The notes: a model not told the origin generated them from the letters alone. DNA of 21,666 bases from CAZFPN01 sp044370655 (GCA_044370655.1 JBILVD010000010.1:1-21666); one strand, 5' to 3'. Positions 1-7,723 are shown, numbered from the stretch's first letter. Program-made: numbers and translations.

Positions 1-78
1 ACTATTCATATATCCTTTAAAAAGTTATTGTTTTCAATTTAAGGTTTTATTGGAAGATGTTAGTTTGCAACTGGTTTC

Positions 79-258
79 TTAAACGAAGTTGGGGTTATTA
101 TAACTTCTATTACCTATACTATCATTATCAATAGTCCTATTCCCTTCACTAATATTAAACTTATTACTATTAAATAAACTATCATTACCTATATTTGTAT
201 TACCTAAGTTATAATTACAAATAAATTTTTCAAAAAAAGCTTGCAAAGTATAATTTAT
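79..258 (-). pseudogene. Asn-rich open stretch, possible 3' remnant of a gene
   Basis: Reading the minus strand, a frame stays open from about 258 to the TAA at 79-81 and encodes roughly 60 residues. It has no ATG; a TTG near its start is the only candidate initiator. The peptide is very rich in Asn, Ser, Gly and Ile, with near-repeats such as IGNDS and IDNDSIGNRS. No domain is recognised. The composition resembles the Ser/Asn-rich linker of the effector-like protein at 19782-21434, so it may be the degraded tail of a similar gene, but low-complexity AT-rich DNA could also give this by chance. The remaining bases of 1-294 show no other gene. Confidence 0.25.
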
Positions 259-268
259 GTTTTAAAAT
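241..268 (+). promoter_or_regulatory. Candidate promoter for virB8-virB9
   Basis: TTGCAA at 241-246 and TAAAAT at 263-268 are separated by 16 bases. This sigma-70-like pair lies 26 bases upstream of the virB8 ATG. A TG dinucleotide at 258-259 could act as an extended -10 element for the overlapping TTTAAA. Confidence 0.45.
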
Positions 269-294
269 TTAAAGGTAGATTTTTTTAAAGTGAG

Positions 295-1020
295 ATGCAG
301 GATGATAAAACGCAGACCATAATAAAGCCCAAAAGAGCTAATACTTCCGCTAGAAGTTGGTATCAGGACAAGGCATTTGGCATAACAATTCAAAGAAATA
401 TTTTGCTTATTATTGTTATTATACTATTTATTTCGGTTATACTTTCTTTGGTTACGATTAAGTCTATTGTAGAGAAAAACGCAGTTGAACCATATGTAAT
501 TAAGGTTTCAAAACAGGAACAAATTCCAGTTTCGGTTGATATAGAATCCGTAAAGAAGTATGCATCAGCTAATCAAGGTGTGCTTGAATACTTCCTGCTT
601 TATTATATAAAATCAAAAGAAAGTTATAATTCAGAAACATATATTCACGACTACAACACGGTTGTTAGGAGAATGTCTTCTTCAAGTGTTTTTAAGACAT
701 TTTGGGACGAAGTGAATGCACAAGATACAGGAATTATCAGTGTGCTTGGGAGAAATGCTAAGGTTGATATTATAATTAAACAACTTGCCTTAGAGGGGAG
801 AAATAACATTGCGGTTGTGAGAATTGCAAAAAGATTAATTCAAAGTGGCAGTGTAAGGCAAATTAGACACTTTAAGATAAAAATGCACTACTTGTTTGAT
901 ACTGCAAATATGAGTTATAGAGACATAGTTCTTAATCCTCTCGGTTTAAAAGTAGATTTTTACGAGGTTGTGGAAGAAAAAGCCTTTGTAAATGACGAAA
1001 CTTTCAATACAATATTATGA
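295..1020 (+). CDS. virB8: Type IV secretion system protein VirB8
   Basis: VirB8 is a bitopic inner-membrane assembly factor of the type IV secretion channel that contacts VirB9 and VirB10. The 241-residue product has a short basic cytoplasmic N-terminus, one membrane segment at about residues 35-56, and a periplasmic NTF2-like domain. It carries the family's C-terminal NPLG motif (NPLGLKV, about 214-220). Length is normal for the family. The stop overlaps the virB9 start (ATGA), so the pair is probably translationally coupled. No virB10, virB11 or virD4 follows, which fits the scattered rvh arrangement of Rickettsiales, where virB8 and virB9 are often duplicated. The start ATG follows a weak AAAGTGAG; no strong Shine-Dalgarno is visible. 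Confidence 0.92.
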   Translation: MQDDKTQTIIKPKRANTSARSWYQDKAFGITIQRNILLIIVIILFISVILSLVTIKSIVEKNAVEPYVIKVSKQEQIPVSVDIESVKKYASANQGVLEYFLLYYIKSKESYNSETYIHDYNTVVRRMSSSSVFKTFWDEVNAQDTGIISVLGRNAKVDIIIKQLALEGRNNIAVVRIAKRLIQSGSVRQIRHFKIKMHYLFDTANMSYRDIVLNPLGLKVDFYEVVEEKAFVNDETFNTIL

Positions 1021-1772
1021 AAAAGATTTTAACAATATTTTTTTTCTTTATCTTTGGAGCTTTTGGGGCAAAGCAATATCAACCTGTTGCAATTGATAGT
1101 AGAATTAAAACTTTTATTTATAGTGAAAACGAGATTTATAACTTGAAGTTTAGAATAGGCTATCAGTCAATTATCGAATTTAGCCTTGATGAGGCAATTG
1201 AAACTATATCACTAGGGGACCCTTACCCATGGAAGTTAACTCCTCTTGACAGAAGGCTGTTCATGAAACCAGTTGAGCCAGGTGTGAAGACTAACATGAC
1301 AGTAATTACAAATAAAAGAATATATCTTTTTGAGATAGAATCTGATATATCCTCAAATATAGATAATATTGACGTTATTCATGTTGCGAGGTTTTTCTAC
1401 CCTACTTATTCATATGATAAGATAGAAGATAAAAATTACACTCCTTCTAGCTCTAGGGTAGGTGAAATTTCAAAAGAGAAGAAATCTTCTGGAAATTCTG
1501 ATATTAATACAAATTATACATTTACTGGAAAGGTAAACTCTTCAACTCCTATTGAAATTTTTGATGATAAAAAACGCACTTATTTAAGGTTTAAACAAGG
1601 TTCAGATTACAGTAAAATAAAAGTATTTATTTTAAAAACAAAGACGCAGAGAATTCCTATTAGATACAAAAAAACTGGTGACTTTATAATTCTAGATAGC
1701 GTTTATTCGAAGTTATTGATAGAGTATAATGGCTCTAAGACGGAGATTTTTAATGAATTTTTGACATTGTGA
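1017..1772 (+). CDS. virB9: Type IV secretion system protein VirB9
   Basis: VirB9 forms the outer-membrane core ring of the type IV secretion channel with VirB7 and VirB10. The 251-residue protein has a signal peptide ending near residue 18 (AFGA). Its N-terminal domain includes the PYPWKLTP segment, then a Ser/Asn-rich linker at about 140-165, and a complete C-terminal domain with TPIEIFDDKKRTYLRF and a final EIFNEF. Because the C-terminal domain is present, this is not the truncated second VirB9 copy described in Rickettsia. Its ATG overlaps the virB8 stop by 4 bases. It is followed by about 100 AT-rich bases and the tRNA-Glu promoter rather than by virB10. Confidence 0.92.
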   Translation: MKKILTIFFFFIFGAFGAKQYQPVAIDSRIKTFIYSENEIYNLKFRIGYQSIIEFSLDEAIETISLGDPYPWKLTPLDRRLFMKPVEPGVKTNMTVITNKRIYLFEIESDISSNIDNIDVIHVARFFYPTYSYDKIEDKNYTPSSSRVGEISKEKKSSGNSDINTNYTFTGKVNSSTPIEIFDDKKRTYLRFKQGSDYSKIKVFILKTKTQRIPIRYKKTGDFIILDSVYSKLLIEYNGSKTEIFNEFLTL

Positions 1773-1800
1773 ATTTTTTTAAAAAAAATGAAAAAAACAC

Positions 1801-1829
1801 TTGCAAAATCAAAAAATATATGTTTTAAT
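1801..1829 (+). promoter_or_regulatory. Candidate promoter for tRNA-Glu
   Basis: TTGCAA at 1801-1806 is followed after 17 bases by TTTAAT at 1824-1829, with TG at 1821-1822 as a possible extended -10 element. The expected transcription start is near 1836, about 39 bases before the mature tRNA. The tatA/tatB-like gene could be co-transcribed. Confidence 0.5.
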
Positions 1830-1874
1830 ATTTCTACAAGCTTTAAAATTAAGTTTTAAAAGTATGTATTTAGT

Positions 1875-1949
1875 GGCCCCATCGTCTAGCGGTTAGGACA
1901 TCACCCTTTCACGGTGGTAACACGGGTTCGATTCCCGTTGGGGTCACCA
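1875..1949 (+). tRNA. tRNA-Glu (anticodon TTC), CCA encoded
   Basis: The 75-base gene folds as a full cloverleaf. The acceptor stem GGCCCCA pairs with TGGGGTC (one G-T wobble). The anticodon stem TCACC/GGTGG encloses the loop CTTTCAC with anticodon TTC at 1908-1910. The T arm contains GGTTCGATTCC. Discriminator A1946 is followed by an encoded CCA at 1947-1949. The sequence closely parallels bacterial tRNA-Glu, including the CATCGTCTAG D-arm region. Confidence 0.97.
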
Positions 1950-1963
1950 CTTTTCCTTATTTT

Positions 1964-2215
1964 ATGTTTAGCTTCTCTTTCTCTGAGCTTTGTGTCGTTC
2001 TTTTAGTGATTATCTTTTCTTTCAAACCAAAGGAGATAATAGAAATTATAAAAAACTTCATCTCTATGTTTGAAAAACTTAAAGAAGAAATTGAATTAAA
2101 AAAAAACGAGATTATAATGCTTGAAGAAGAGGACGAGATAAATAAGTTAGATTTCACGCAAGTGGAGATTTTTGATGAATTTGAGGAGAATGAGGATAAG
2201 ATTAAACCTGACTAG
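1964..2215 (+). CDS. Sec-independent translocase subunit, TatA/TatB-like
   Basis: TatA/TatB proteins are single-span inner-membrane components that export folded twin-arginine substrates. The 83-residue product has the family layout: a membrane helix at about residues 4-19, a short hinge with a Pro (FKP, 20-22), then an amphipathic and charged helix, and an acidic C-terminus. The FSEL segment (residues 6-9) matches the start of TatB (GFSEL) better than TatA, with the polar Glu kept in the membrane helix. The usual Gly of the hinge Gly-Pro is replaced by Lys. It starts 14 bases after the tRNA-Glu 3' end and may share its transcript. tatC is not in this window. TatB is favoured over TatA with moderate certainty. 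Confidence 0.65.
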   Translation: MFSFSFSELCVVLLVIIFSFKPKEIIEIIKNFISMFEKLKEEIELKKNEIIMLEEEDEINKLDFTQVEIFDEFEENEDKIKPD

Positions 2216-2246
2216 AATGTTGTTTAATTTTAGCTTCTGTTTTGCA

Positions 2247-2273
2247 TTTTTGCCTAATTGCGAAAGATTTTTT
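2247..2273 (+). terminator. Weak candidate terminator between convergent genes
   Basis: TTTTTGC can pair with GCGAAA (one T-G wobble) around the loop CTAATT, followed by ATTTTTT. It lies between the converging tatB-like and L-serine dehydratase genes. The stem is short and AT-rich, so support is modest. Confidence 0.3.
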
Positions 2274-2291
2274 GAGAAGCGTTGCTTGAGG

Positions 2292-3701
2292 TTAATTTAT
2301 TTTAACGGTTGCAAGCCCACCTAGAGAAGTTTCTTTGTATTTAATATCCATATCATTAGCAGTTTGCATCATTGCTTTAATTACGCCATCAAGTGGGATT
2401 TTAGCTTCATCTGGATTTGTTTTAAGAGCAAGATTAGAAGCGTTAATTGCTTTTACAGCCCCCATAGAGTTGCGCTCTATACATGGTATTTGCACAAGCC
2501 CCGATATAGGGTCGCACGTTAAACCGAGATGATGCTCCATTGCTATTTCAGATGCAAGCATTGCAAGTTTTGCACTTCCTTCTTGAAGTTCTGTAAGTGA
2601 GGCGGACGCCATTGCGGAAGAAACGCCAATTTCAGCCTGACACCCTCCTGCGGCAGCGGAAATAGTGGCTCCATTTTTAAAAATTCCCCCAATTAAGCCT
2701 GCGGTTAAGAGAAATTGTATTATCTCATCTTCGCCAGCTTGTTTGTTGACAAAGCAAATATAATAGGCAAGGACGGACGGAATTACTCCAGCAGAGCCAT
2801 TTGTGGGAGCAGTGACAACCCTTCCAAGCCCTGCGTTCACTTCATTGACTGCCATTGCAAAAATGCTTACAAAGTCAAGAATTTCAGTGAAAGAGCATTG
2901 TTTTTGCCTTACTGCATTAAAAAATTCTTCTTTGGATGTAAAATTATTCCCTAGAACTTTTTTACAAAGTTCACTTGACCTTCTTCTTATGTTTAATCCG
3001 CCTGGGAGGAAGCCCTCCGTCAACACTCCTTCAAAGATAGAATCAGACATTACATTCCAAATTTTTAGCAAATCGTTCCTTACTTCTTCTTTGGTTCTTC
3101 CTAGAGCAATTTCATTTTGCATTGCAAAATCTGAAATTTTGTGGAATGGAGTGGAGGATAGATATTTATTTATATCTTCTGCTGTTGAAATTTCAAACGG
3201 CACTTTAATTGAATTTTGTGCACCTTTTTCTTCGTTTTCTTGAACGATGAAACCTCCGCCAATTGAGTAATAAACCTCGCTTATAGCACTCTTATTTTGT
3301 AAAATAGCAGTGAACCTAAGGGCATTTGAGTGAAAGGGAAGGAAGTCTTTGGAGAATTCAATATCTTTCTCTGGATTGAAGGCAATTGAATGCTCGCTAT
3401 TTAGGTTTAAAATGAGATTTTTCTTTATATTTTCAATCGTGCTCAATATACTCTTTGTAGGTATTGTCTCTGGTTTAAAACCACAAAGACCAAGTATAAC
3501 GCTTACATCCGTTGCATGTCCCTTTCCCGTTAACGAAAGAGAGCCGTATAGAGTGATTTTGATGCTTTGAACTTGTTGAAAAAAGTTCTTATTTTTAAGG
3601 GTTTGCATAAATTTTTCGCTTGCCCTCCAAGGACCAAGTGTGTGAGATGAAGAAGGGCCAACGCCAATTTTTAGCATGTCAAAAACACTAATGTAAGCCA
3701 T
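2292..3701 (-). CDS. sdaA: L-serine dehydratase, single-chain iron-sulphur type
   Basis: This enzyme deaminates L-serine to pyruvate and ammonia with a [4Fe-4S] cluster. The 469 residues contain both domains in one chain. The N-terminal domain has SVFDMLKIGVGPSSSHT (5-21), and the catalytic domain has LPGGLNIRRR (242-251) and GGCQAEIGVSSAMA (352-365). Cys354, Cys396 and Cys407 have the 42/11 spacing expected of the cluster ligands, so it looks intact and active. A Trp (GPWRA, 23-27) stands where Met is common. It is the last gene of a minus-strand operon after purA and the lipase-like lipoprotein, starting 9 bases after the latter's stop. Serine catabolism would feed pyruvate to central metabolism, which is plausible for an amino-acid-consuming, host-dependent bacterium. 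Confidence 0.95.
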   Translation of the reverse strand: MAYISVFDMLKIGVGPSSSHTLGPWRASEKFMQTLKNKNFFQQVQSIKITLYGSLSLTGKGHATDVSVILGLCGFKPETIPTKSILSTIENIKKNLILNLNSEHSIAFNPEKDIEFSKDFLPFHSNALRFTAILQNKSAISEVYYSIGGGFIVQENEEKGAQNSIKVPFEISTAEDINKYLSSTPFHKISDFAMQNEIALGRTKEEVRNDLLKIWNVMSDSIFEGVLTEGFLPGGLNIRRRSSELCKKVLGNNFTSKEEFFNAVRQKQCSFTEILDFVSIFAMAVNEVNAGLGRVVTAPTNGSAGVIPSVLAYYICFVNKQAGEDEIIQFLLTAGLIGGIFKNGATISAAAGGCQAEIGVSSAMASASLTELQEGSAKLAMLASEIAMEHHLGLTCDPISGLVQIPCIERNSMGAVKAINASNLALKTNPDEAKIPLDGVIKAMMQTANDMDIKYKETSLGGLATVKIN

Positions 3702-3710
3702 AAATAAATA

Positions 3711-4448
3711 TTAATCTAATGTTGCATCTTTTAAAGCTTCTGTGTAAGCTTCTAGTTTGTTAAATCTTTTATTTTTTGGGGCGGAAAGGGGGAGTTTTTT
3801 TGCTGAAATATGACTGCAACATTCTGTATTTAGGTAGAAGTCTTTGTCATTATCTAAAAAAATGCTTGTTCTGTCAAATTTTATATCAAAACTGTTTGAA
3901 AATGGAATTAAACCAAATGATATAACTTCAAACTCGCTTGCTTTAAAACCTGAATTTGCAATTAAGGAAGTAACTGCTAAATTCGCCATCGCTCCCCCAA
4001 GTTCAAAACCTATGACAATTTTTTTAATATCTTTTTGAAATTTATTTTCTATAAATTCTTCAATTTTTAGGAAAGTTTTTAAAATTTCTTGATTGAATTT
4101 TACTTTGCTAGCTAAGTTTAGCCCCGAAACGGATGGTGCTTCTAAAATTTGTTTTCTCTTTTTGTCAAAGTTGTATCCGTAAAATATTAAATATTGCTGA
4201 TTGAGTTGCTTGTCGTAAATCATTAAAAAACGTATTCCTTCTGATTCAAATTCTCTATAATAATAGGTTAGTTTTCTCTCAACTCCTAGCGTGGAATTGA
4301 TGGCTTTACTTCCTTTTGAAACTAGAGAGATATAGTCTATATATTCGCTATACATGAATATATCTGCATCTATCAGTTTTGAGTTTTGGTTTATACTTTT
4401 GCAAGCAATAAGCCCTAAAAGAGCTAGAAAAGACAGTAGTTTTACCAT
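3711..4448 (-). CDS. Lipoprotein with class 3 lipase-like fold, nucleophile lost
   Basis: The 245-residue product begins with a lipoprotein signal, a hydrophobic stretch ending in a lipobox (LIAC, Cys16), so it should be membrane anchored. Residues 143-160 (KIVIGFELGGAMANLAV) align by eye with the nucleophile elbow of class 3 (fungal-type) lipases, usually GHSLGGA. Here the catalytic Ser is Glu149 (codon GAA). A later VISFGL segment (about 175-180), an Asp-containing strand (FLDNDKDF) and a His (CCSHI) fall where the family has its FG.P.N, Asp and His elements. It is probably a catalytically dead relative. Its ATG overlaps the purA stop by 7 bases and it precedes sdaA, so it is co-transcribed with both. 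The family assignment is inference. Confidence 0.6.
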   Translation of the reverse strand: MVKLLSFLALLGLIACKSINQNSKLIDADIFMYSEYIDYISLVSKGSKAINSTLGVERKLTYYYREFESEGIRFLMIYDKQLNQQYLIFYGYNFDKKRKQILEAPSVSGLNLASKVKFNQEILKTFLKIEEFIENKFQKDIKKIVIGFELGGAMANLAVTSLIANSGFKASEFEVISFGLIPFSNSFDIKFDRTSIFLDNDKDFYLNTECCSHISAKKLPLSAPKNKRFNKLEAYTEALKDATLD

Positions 4449-5722
4449 ATTTTATTTAAAGTTAGACTTTCTTCACGCTCTGCCCCAAAGGAAAGAACTG
4501 AAACGGGAATTTTAGTGTAGCTTTCAATGAATTGAATGTAGTTTTTTAAAGCTATTGGCAGTTCTTCAAAATTTTTAAAGGAGTAGCCATCTCCCCAGCC
4601 TTCAAGCTCTGTATAGACAGGTATTAGCCTTGACTGTAGACCTTCGCTTGAAGGTATGTGTTTTATTTCTTTGCCATCTAGCATATAAGATGTGCAAACT
4701 TTGATTGTTTTTAAGCTATTAAGGACGTCAATTTTGGTAAGGATTATATCTGTAATTCCAGAAAGTTCAATGATTTGCTTTAAGGCAACTAAGTCAAGGA
4801 AGCCACATCTTCTTATTCTTCCTGTAACTGTGCCAAATTCTGCTCCTTTTTTTTGCATTATCTCGCCCTCTTCTCCAAAATCTTCGCTAGGAAAGGGGCC
4901 CGCTCCAACTCTTGTGCAATATGCTTTTGCAACTCCGAATACTTTATCTAGCTTGCCACCAAAACCTGCTCCGATATAGACTTCAGAGGCTAAAGTGTTA
5001 GACGATGTAACGAATGGGTAAGTTCCAAAAGAGATGTCAAGCATGGCTCCCTGTGCTCCTTCAAATAAGATGTTTTCATTTTTAAAGTCGTTTAAAAAAT
5101 TTGAGGAAACTAGGTGATTTTTGAAGTAATCTCTGTATTTTTGAATATAATTTAGGGTTTCTTTCTTTGTTTCTTCTAAATTGAAAGTTTTTTCATACTT
5201 TTCTAAAATTGGTGAATAAAATTGGAGGATATTGTCAAGCCTGTCTTTTATTGTTTCTTCTTCAAAAAGGTCGCACATTCTAATGCTCCTTCTTCCAACT
5301 TTGTCTTGATAAGCAATGCCAATTCCTCTTCCTGTGGTACCGATTTTTTTGTCCCCTTTTAGGTTTTCAAGTAATAAGTCTAATTTTTTGTAAAGAGGTA
5401 TTATTATACTTATATTTTCTGCTATTTTAAGATTTTGGTTGGAGATTTCAATATTTCTAGCTTTTATTCTTTCAATTTCATCATAGAGGCTTTCTAAATC
5501 CACCACCACTCCCGAGGCTATAAAAGCTATTTTCCCTTTATGCAAAATTCCAGAAGGTAGCAGAGAAAGTTTATAAGAAACTCCGTCTGTAACTATTGTG
5601 TGTCCTGCATTATTTCCGCCTTGAAAACGGACAACTATATTTGCATTTTTAGCAAAGTAGTCAACAAATTTACCTTTTCCTTCATCTCCCCATTGAAGCC
5701 CTGCAATACAAATATTAGACAT
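4442..5722 (-). CDS. purA: Adenylosuccinate synthetase
   Basis: PurA joins IMP and aspartate using GTP, the first committed step from IMP to AMP. The 426-residue length is close to the usual 430. The N-terminal loop GLQWGDEGKGK carries catalytic Asp13, and NNAGHT carries His41. Further family segments are TTGRGIGIAYQDKVGRR, EGAQGAMLDISFGTYPF, TGRIRRCGFLD and the guanine-binding TKIDVL. All core residues appear intact. It is the first gene of the operon purA - lipase-like lipoprotein - sdaA. A purine phosphoribosyltransferase at 10730 may supply IMP or a related nucleotide. purB and the upstream de novo genes are not in the window. Confidence 0.97.
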   Translation of the reverse strand: MSNICIAGLQWGDEGKGKFVDYFAKNANIVVRFQGGNNAGHTIVTDGVSYKLSLLPSGILHKGKIAFIASGVVVDLESLYDEIERIKARNIEISNQNLKIAENISIIIPLYKKLDLLLENLKGDKKIGTTGRGIGIAYQDKVGRRSIRMCDLFEEETIKDRLDNILQFYSPILEKYEKTFNLEETKKETLNYIQKYRDYFKNHLVSSNFLNDFKNENILFEGAQGAMLDISFGTYPFVTSSNTLASEVYIGAGFGGKLDKVFGVAKAYCTRVGAGPFPSEDFGEEGEIMQKKGAEFGTVTGRIRRCGFLDLVALKQIIELSGITDIILTKIDVLNSLKTIKVCTSYMLDGKEIKHIPSSEGLQSRLIPVYTELEGWGDGYSFKNFEELPIALKNYIQFIESYTKIPVSVLSFGAEREESLTLNKIW

Positions 5723-5754
5723 TAATTAAAAAAATTACTTGCAATTTTCCAAAA

Positions 5755-5785
5755 AATATAAGAATTGTTTTTAGTGAGTTGTCAA
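5755..5785 (-). promoter_or_regulatory. Candidate promoter for the purA operon
   Basis: On the minus strand TTGACA (5785-5780) is followed after 19 bases by TATATT (5760-5755), or after 18 by TTATAT. This gives a leader of about 25 bases before the purA ATG. A TTGCAA at 5739-5744 in the same gap could serve the opposite, plus-strand gene but lacks a good -10 partner. Confidence 0.45.
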
Positions 5786-5803
5786 CTTAAATTTTACAAA
5801 AAA

Positions 5804-6265
5804 ATGAAAAACTTTTTAATTTACGCAAAAAAACCGCTTAATCAAGAGATGAGCGTTGATGAAGCTTCTAACATTAAAACTTTAAAACAAAGCTTTAGGT
5901 TTTTATACTTATTTGACTTTATTGGAGTTTTTTACGCTTTTAAAAAAAAATTTTACTTGTTTGGCTTTATTTTGCTTATTATACATTTTGCATCTTTAAT
6001 TATTGCTGAATTTTGGAGCGAGATTTTACTTTTAAAGTTTAGTTTGAATTTTTTGGTTGCAATGTTTGGGCTTGAAATTGAAGAATTTTTTGCTAAAAGA
6101 CAGGGGTTGAAATTACAAGGTTTTGTTTTTGGAAGGAATGAAAAAGAAGTGCAAAATGAAATTGAGGGAATATTGAAGATAAAATTCTATAGTAAGTCTC
6201 GCTTAAAGTCCTTCATTAATAAAATAAAAAAGGGTTTCGAAAGATTTGCTAGAAAAAATGTATAA
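5804..6265 (+). CDS. DUF2628-like membrane protein
   Basis: This encodes 153 residues from the ATG at 5804. An in-frame TTG at 5765 would extend it, but the added residues look non-coding. A polar N-terminus of about 25 residues is followed by a hydrophobic region (about 27-90) with FLYLFDFIGVFYAFKKKFYL and two or three membrane segments. This resembles the DUF2628 family, small alphaproteobacterial membrane proteins of unknown function. The C-terminal third is basic and cytoplasmic-looking. It converges on and overlaps the next minus-strand gene by 63 bases. The family match is by eye and not certain. Confidence 0.6.
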   Translation: MKNFLIYAKKPLNQEMSVDEASNIKTLKQSFRFLYLFDFIGVFYAFKKKFYLFGFILLIIHFASLIIAEFWSEILLLKFSLNFLVAMFGLEIEEFFAKRQGLKLQGFVFGRNEKEVQNEIEGILKIKFYSKSRLKSFINKIKKGFERFARKNV

Positions 6266-6496
6266 ATAGAGTGTAAATAAAATACATAAAACGGCAAAAA
6301 TGGCTAGCAATTGCCAGTCTTTTAAATTAACCGACCTATCTTGCTTAACATTTGAACTGAAGCTCCAAATAAAACAGATGGGGTAGGCAAATCCGAAAAA
6401 ATTTAATAATGTGATTGGAATTGCATTCTTATGCCCTCTTGAAAAGGCCACAAATATTGGAAAAATCCAAAAAAGAAATAAAAAAAGTAATGTCAT
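6203..6496 (-). CDS. Superinfection-immunity-like small membrane protein
   Basis: The 97-residue product has a first membrane segment, a short basic loop (AFSRGHKNA, about 17-25), a second segment ending in a Trp-containing stretch (CFIWSF), then a polar loop and a third segment (about 62-82). The first half resembles the superinfection immunity family (PF14373, named after phage T4 Imm), whose bacterial members are widespread and mostly uncharacterised. Its ATG overlaps the aspartate aminotransferase stop (ATGA), so it is translated downstream of that gene. Its 3' end overlaps the convergent DUF2628-like gene by 63 bases. A defence role is not shown here; the name reflects the family only. 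Confidence 0.6.
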   Translation of the reverse strand: MTLLFLFLFWIFPIFVAFSRGHKNAIPITLLNFFGFAYPICFIWSFSSNVKQDRSVNLKDWQLLAIFAVLCILFTLYLYIFSSKSFETLFYFINEGL

Positions 6497-7695
6497 TTTA
6501 ATTTTTTAATACATTCATCTAATCTTTTTGCTGCCTCTAAAAGAATTTTCTCGTCCGTTGCATATGATACCCTTATAAAGCCTGAATATCCAAATGCGGA
6601 GCCAAAAACCGTCGCTACTCTACCTTCTTCCAAAAAGTATTCCGCAACTTCTATATCTGTTTTTAAAACCTTGCCTTGAGGGGTTATTTTACCGTAAAGT
6701 TCTTTAATTTCAAAGAATATATAGAAAGCACCTGATGGTTTTGTAGTTTTTATGAATGGTATTTTTGATAGACCTTCAAAAAATATGTTTCGTCTTTTTT
6801 CCATTATTTCTCGCATAAATGGAAGAAAAGCTTCGCATTTTGTCAAGGCTCCTAGTGATGCTTCTTGGGATATAGAGCAGGCGTTTGACGTGCTTTGGCT
6901 TTGCAAGTTAACAATCATTTTTATGAAGTCTTTGTTTTTCATTGCTCCATAACCTATTCTAAAGCCTGTCATGGAGAAACTCTTTGAAACTCCGTTGATT
7001 ATTAAAACTCTTTCCGCTAATTCTGGGGCTACGTTTAGTATGTTTTTAAATTGCAGTCCGTCAAAAACTAAATGTTCGTATATATCATCAGACATTATAT
7101 AGATGTTTGGGTATTTTTTTAACACTTCGGATAAAGCCTTTAATTCTTCTTCTAAATAGACCTCTCCAGTTGGATTTGAAGGGGAATTAAGCAAAAACCA
7201 TTTTGTTTTTGAAGTTATTGAAGCTTCTAGTTCTTTTGGCGTGATTTTGAAGTTATTTTTGGGAGATGTTTTTACGATGATCGGTTTGCCTTCAAAAACT
7301 TCAACTATATCTGCATATGAAACCCAATAAGGAGCAGGAATGATAACCTCATCTTCATAATTTAAAGAGGAGGCAAAAGCGTTGAAAATTCCTTGCTTTG
7401 CTCCACTTGAAACAAAAATCTCGTCTAGTTCGTAATTTAGATTATTTTCTTTTGCAAATTTGCTTTGAATAGCTTTCTTCAATGTAAGAGTTCCATCTAC
7501 AGCGGTATATTTTGTTTGTCCGTTTAAAATAGCGTTAATTCCAAATTCGCAAGCTTCTTTTGGGGTGTTAAAATCAGGCTCGCCTAAACTTAAATTTAAG
7601 ACATCAACGCCTTCTGCCTTCATTTTAACTGCTTTGGTAGAAATTGAGAGCGTTGGGGAAGGTTTTAAGGTTTTTACTCTATTTGAAAAAATCAT
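6493..7695 (-). CDS. aspC: Aspartate aminotransferase, class I PLP-dependent
   Basis: This enzyme interconverts aspartate and 2-oxoglutarate with oxaloacetate and glutamate. The 400 residues have the class I fold. NLSLGEPDF lies near 34-42, SPSNPTG at 171-177, MSDDIYEHL at 201-209, and the PLP lysine is Lys238 in NGVSKSFSMTGFRIGYG, with Arg246 for the cofactor phosphate. C-terminal GFIRVSYA supplies the substrate-carboxylate Arg. The sequence looks like the short bacterial aspartate/prephenate-type aminotransferase subgroup (about 400 residues). Aspartate made here could be used by PurA, although the genes are in different operons. The stop overlaps the start of the small membrane protein at 6496. 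Confidence 0.93.
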   Translation of the reverse strand: MIFSNRVKTLKPSPTLSISTKAVKMKAEGVDVLNLSLGEPDFNTPKEACEFGINAILNGQTKYTAVDGTLTLKKAIQSKFAKENNLNYELDEIFVSSGAKQGIFNAFASSLNYEDEVIIPAPYWVSYADIVEVFEGKPIIVKTSPKNNFKITPKELEASITSKTKWFLLNSPSNPTGEVYLEEELKALSEVLKKYPNIYIMSDDIYEHLVFDGLQFKNILNVAPELAERVLIINGVSKSFSMTGFRIGYGAMKNKDFIKMIVNLQSQSTSNACSISQEASLGALTKCEAFLPFMREIMEKRRNIFFEGLSKIPFIKTTKPSGAFYIFFEIKELYGKITPQGKVLKTDIEVAEYFLEEGRVATVFGSAFGYSGFIRVSYATDEKILLEAAKRLDECIKKLK

Positions 7696-7723
7696 ACTTA
7701 AAAATATAACTAAGTGTATGAAT

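Noticed and set aside
1957..2157. Minus-strand Ser/Ile-rich frame opposite the TatB-like gene
   Set aside because: It is the reverse reading of the charged TatB tail; the plus-strand protein has clear family features.
2803..3243. Plus-strand 146-codon frame inside the serine dehydratase gene
   Set aside because: sdaA on the other strand has all catalytic motifs; the plus frame has no recognisable domain.
5765..5803. TTG start for the DUF2628-like gene
   Set aside because: The extra residues are unlike a membrane-protein N-terminus, and the ATG at 5804 is better placed.
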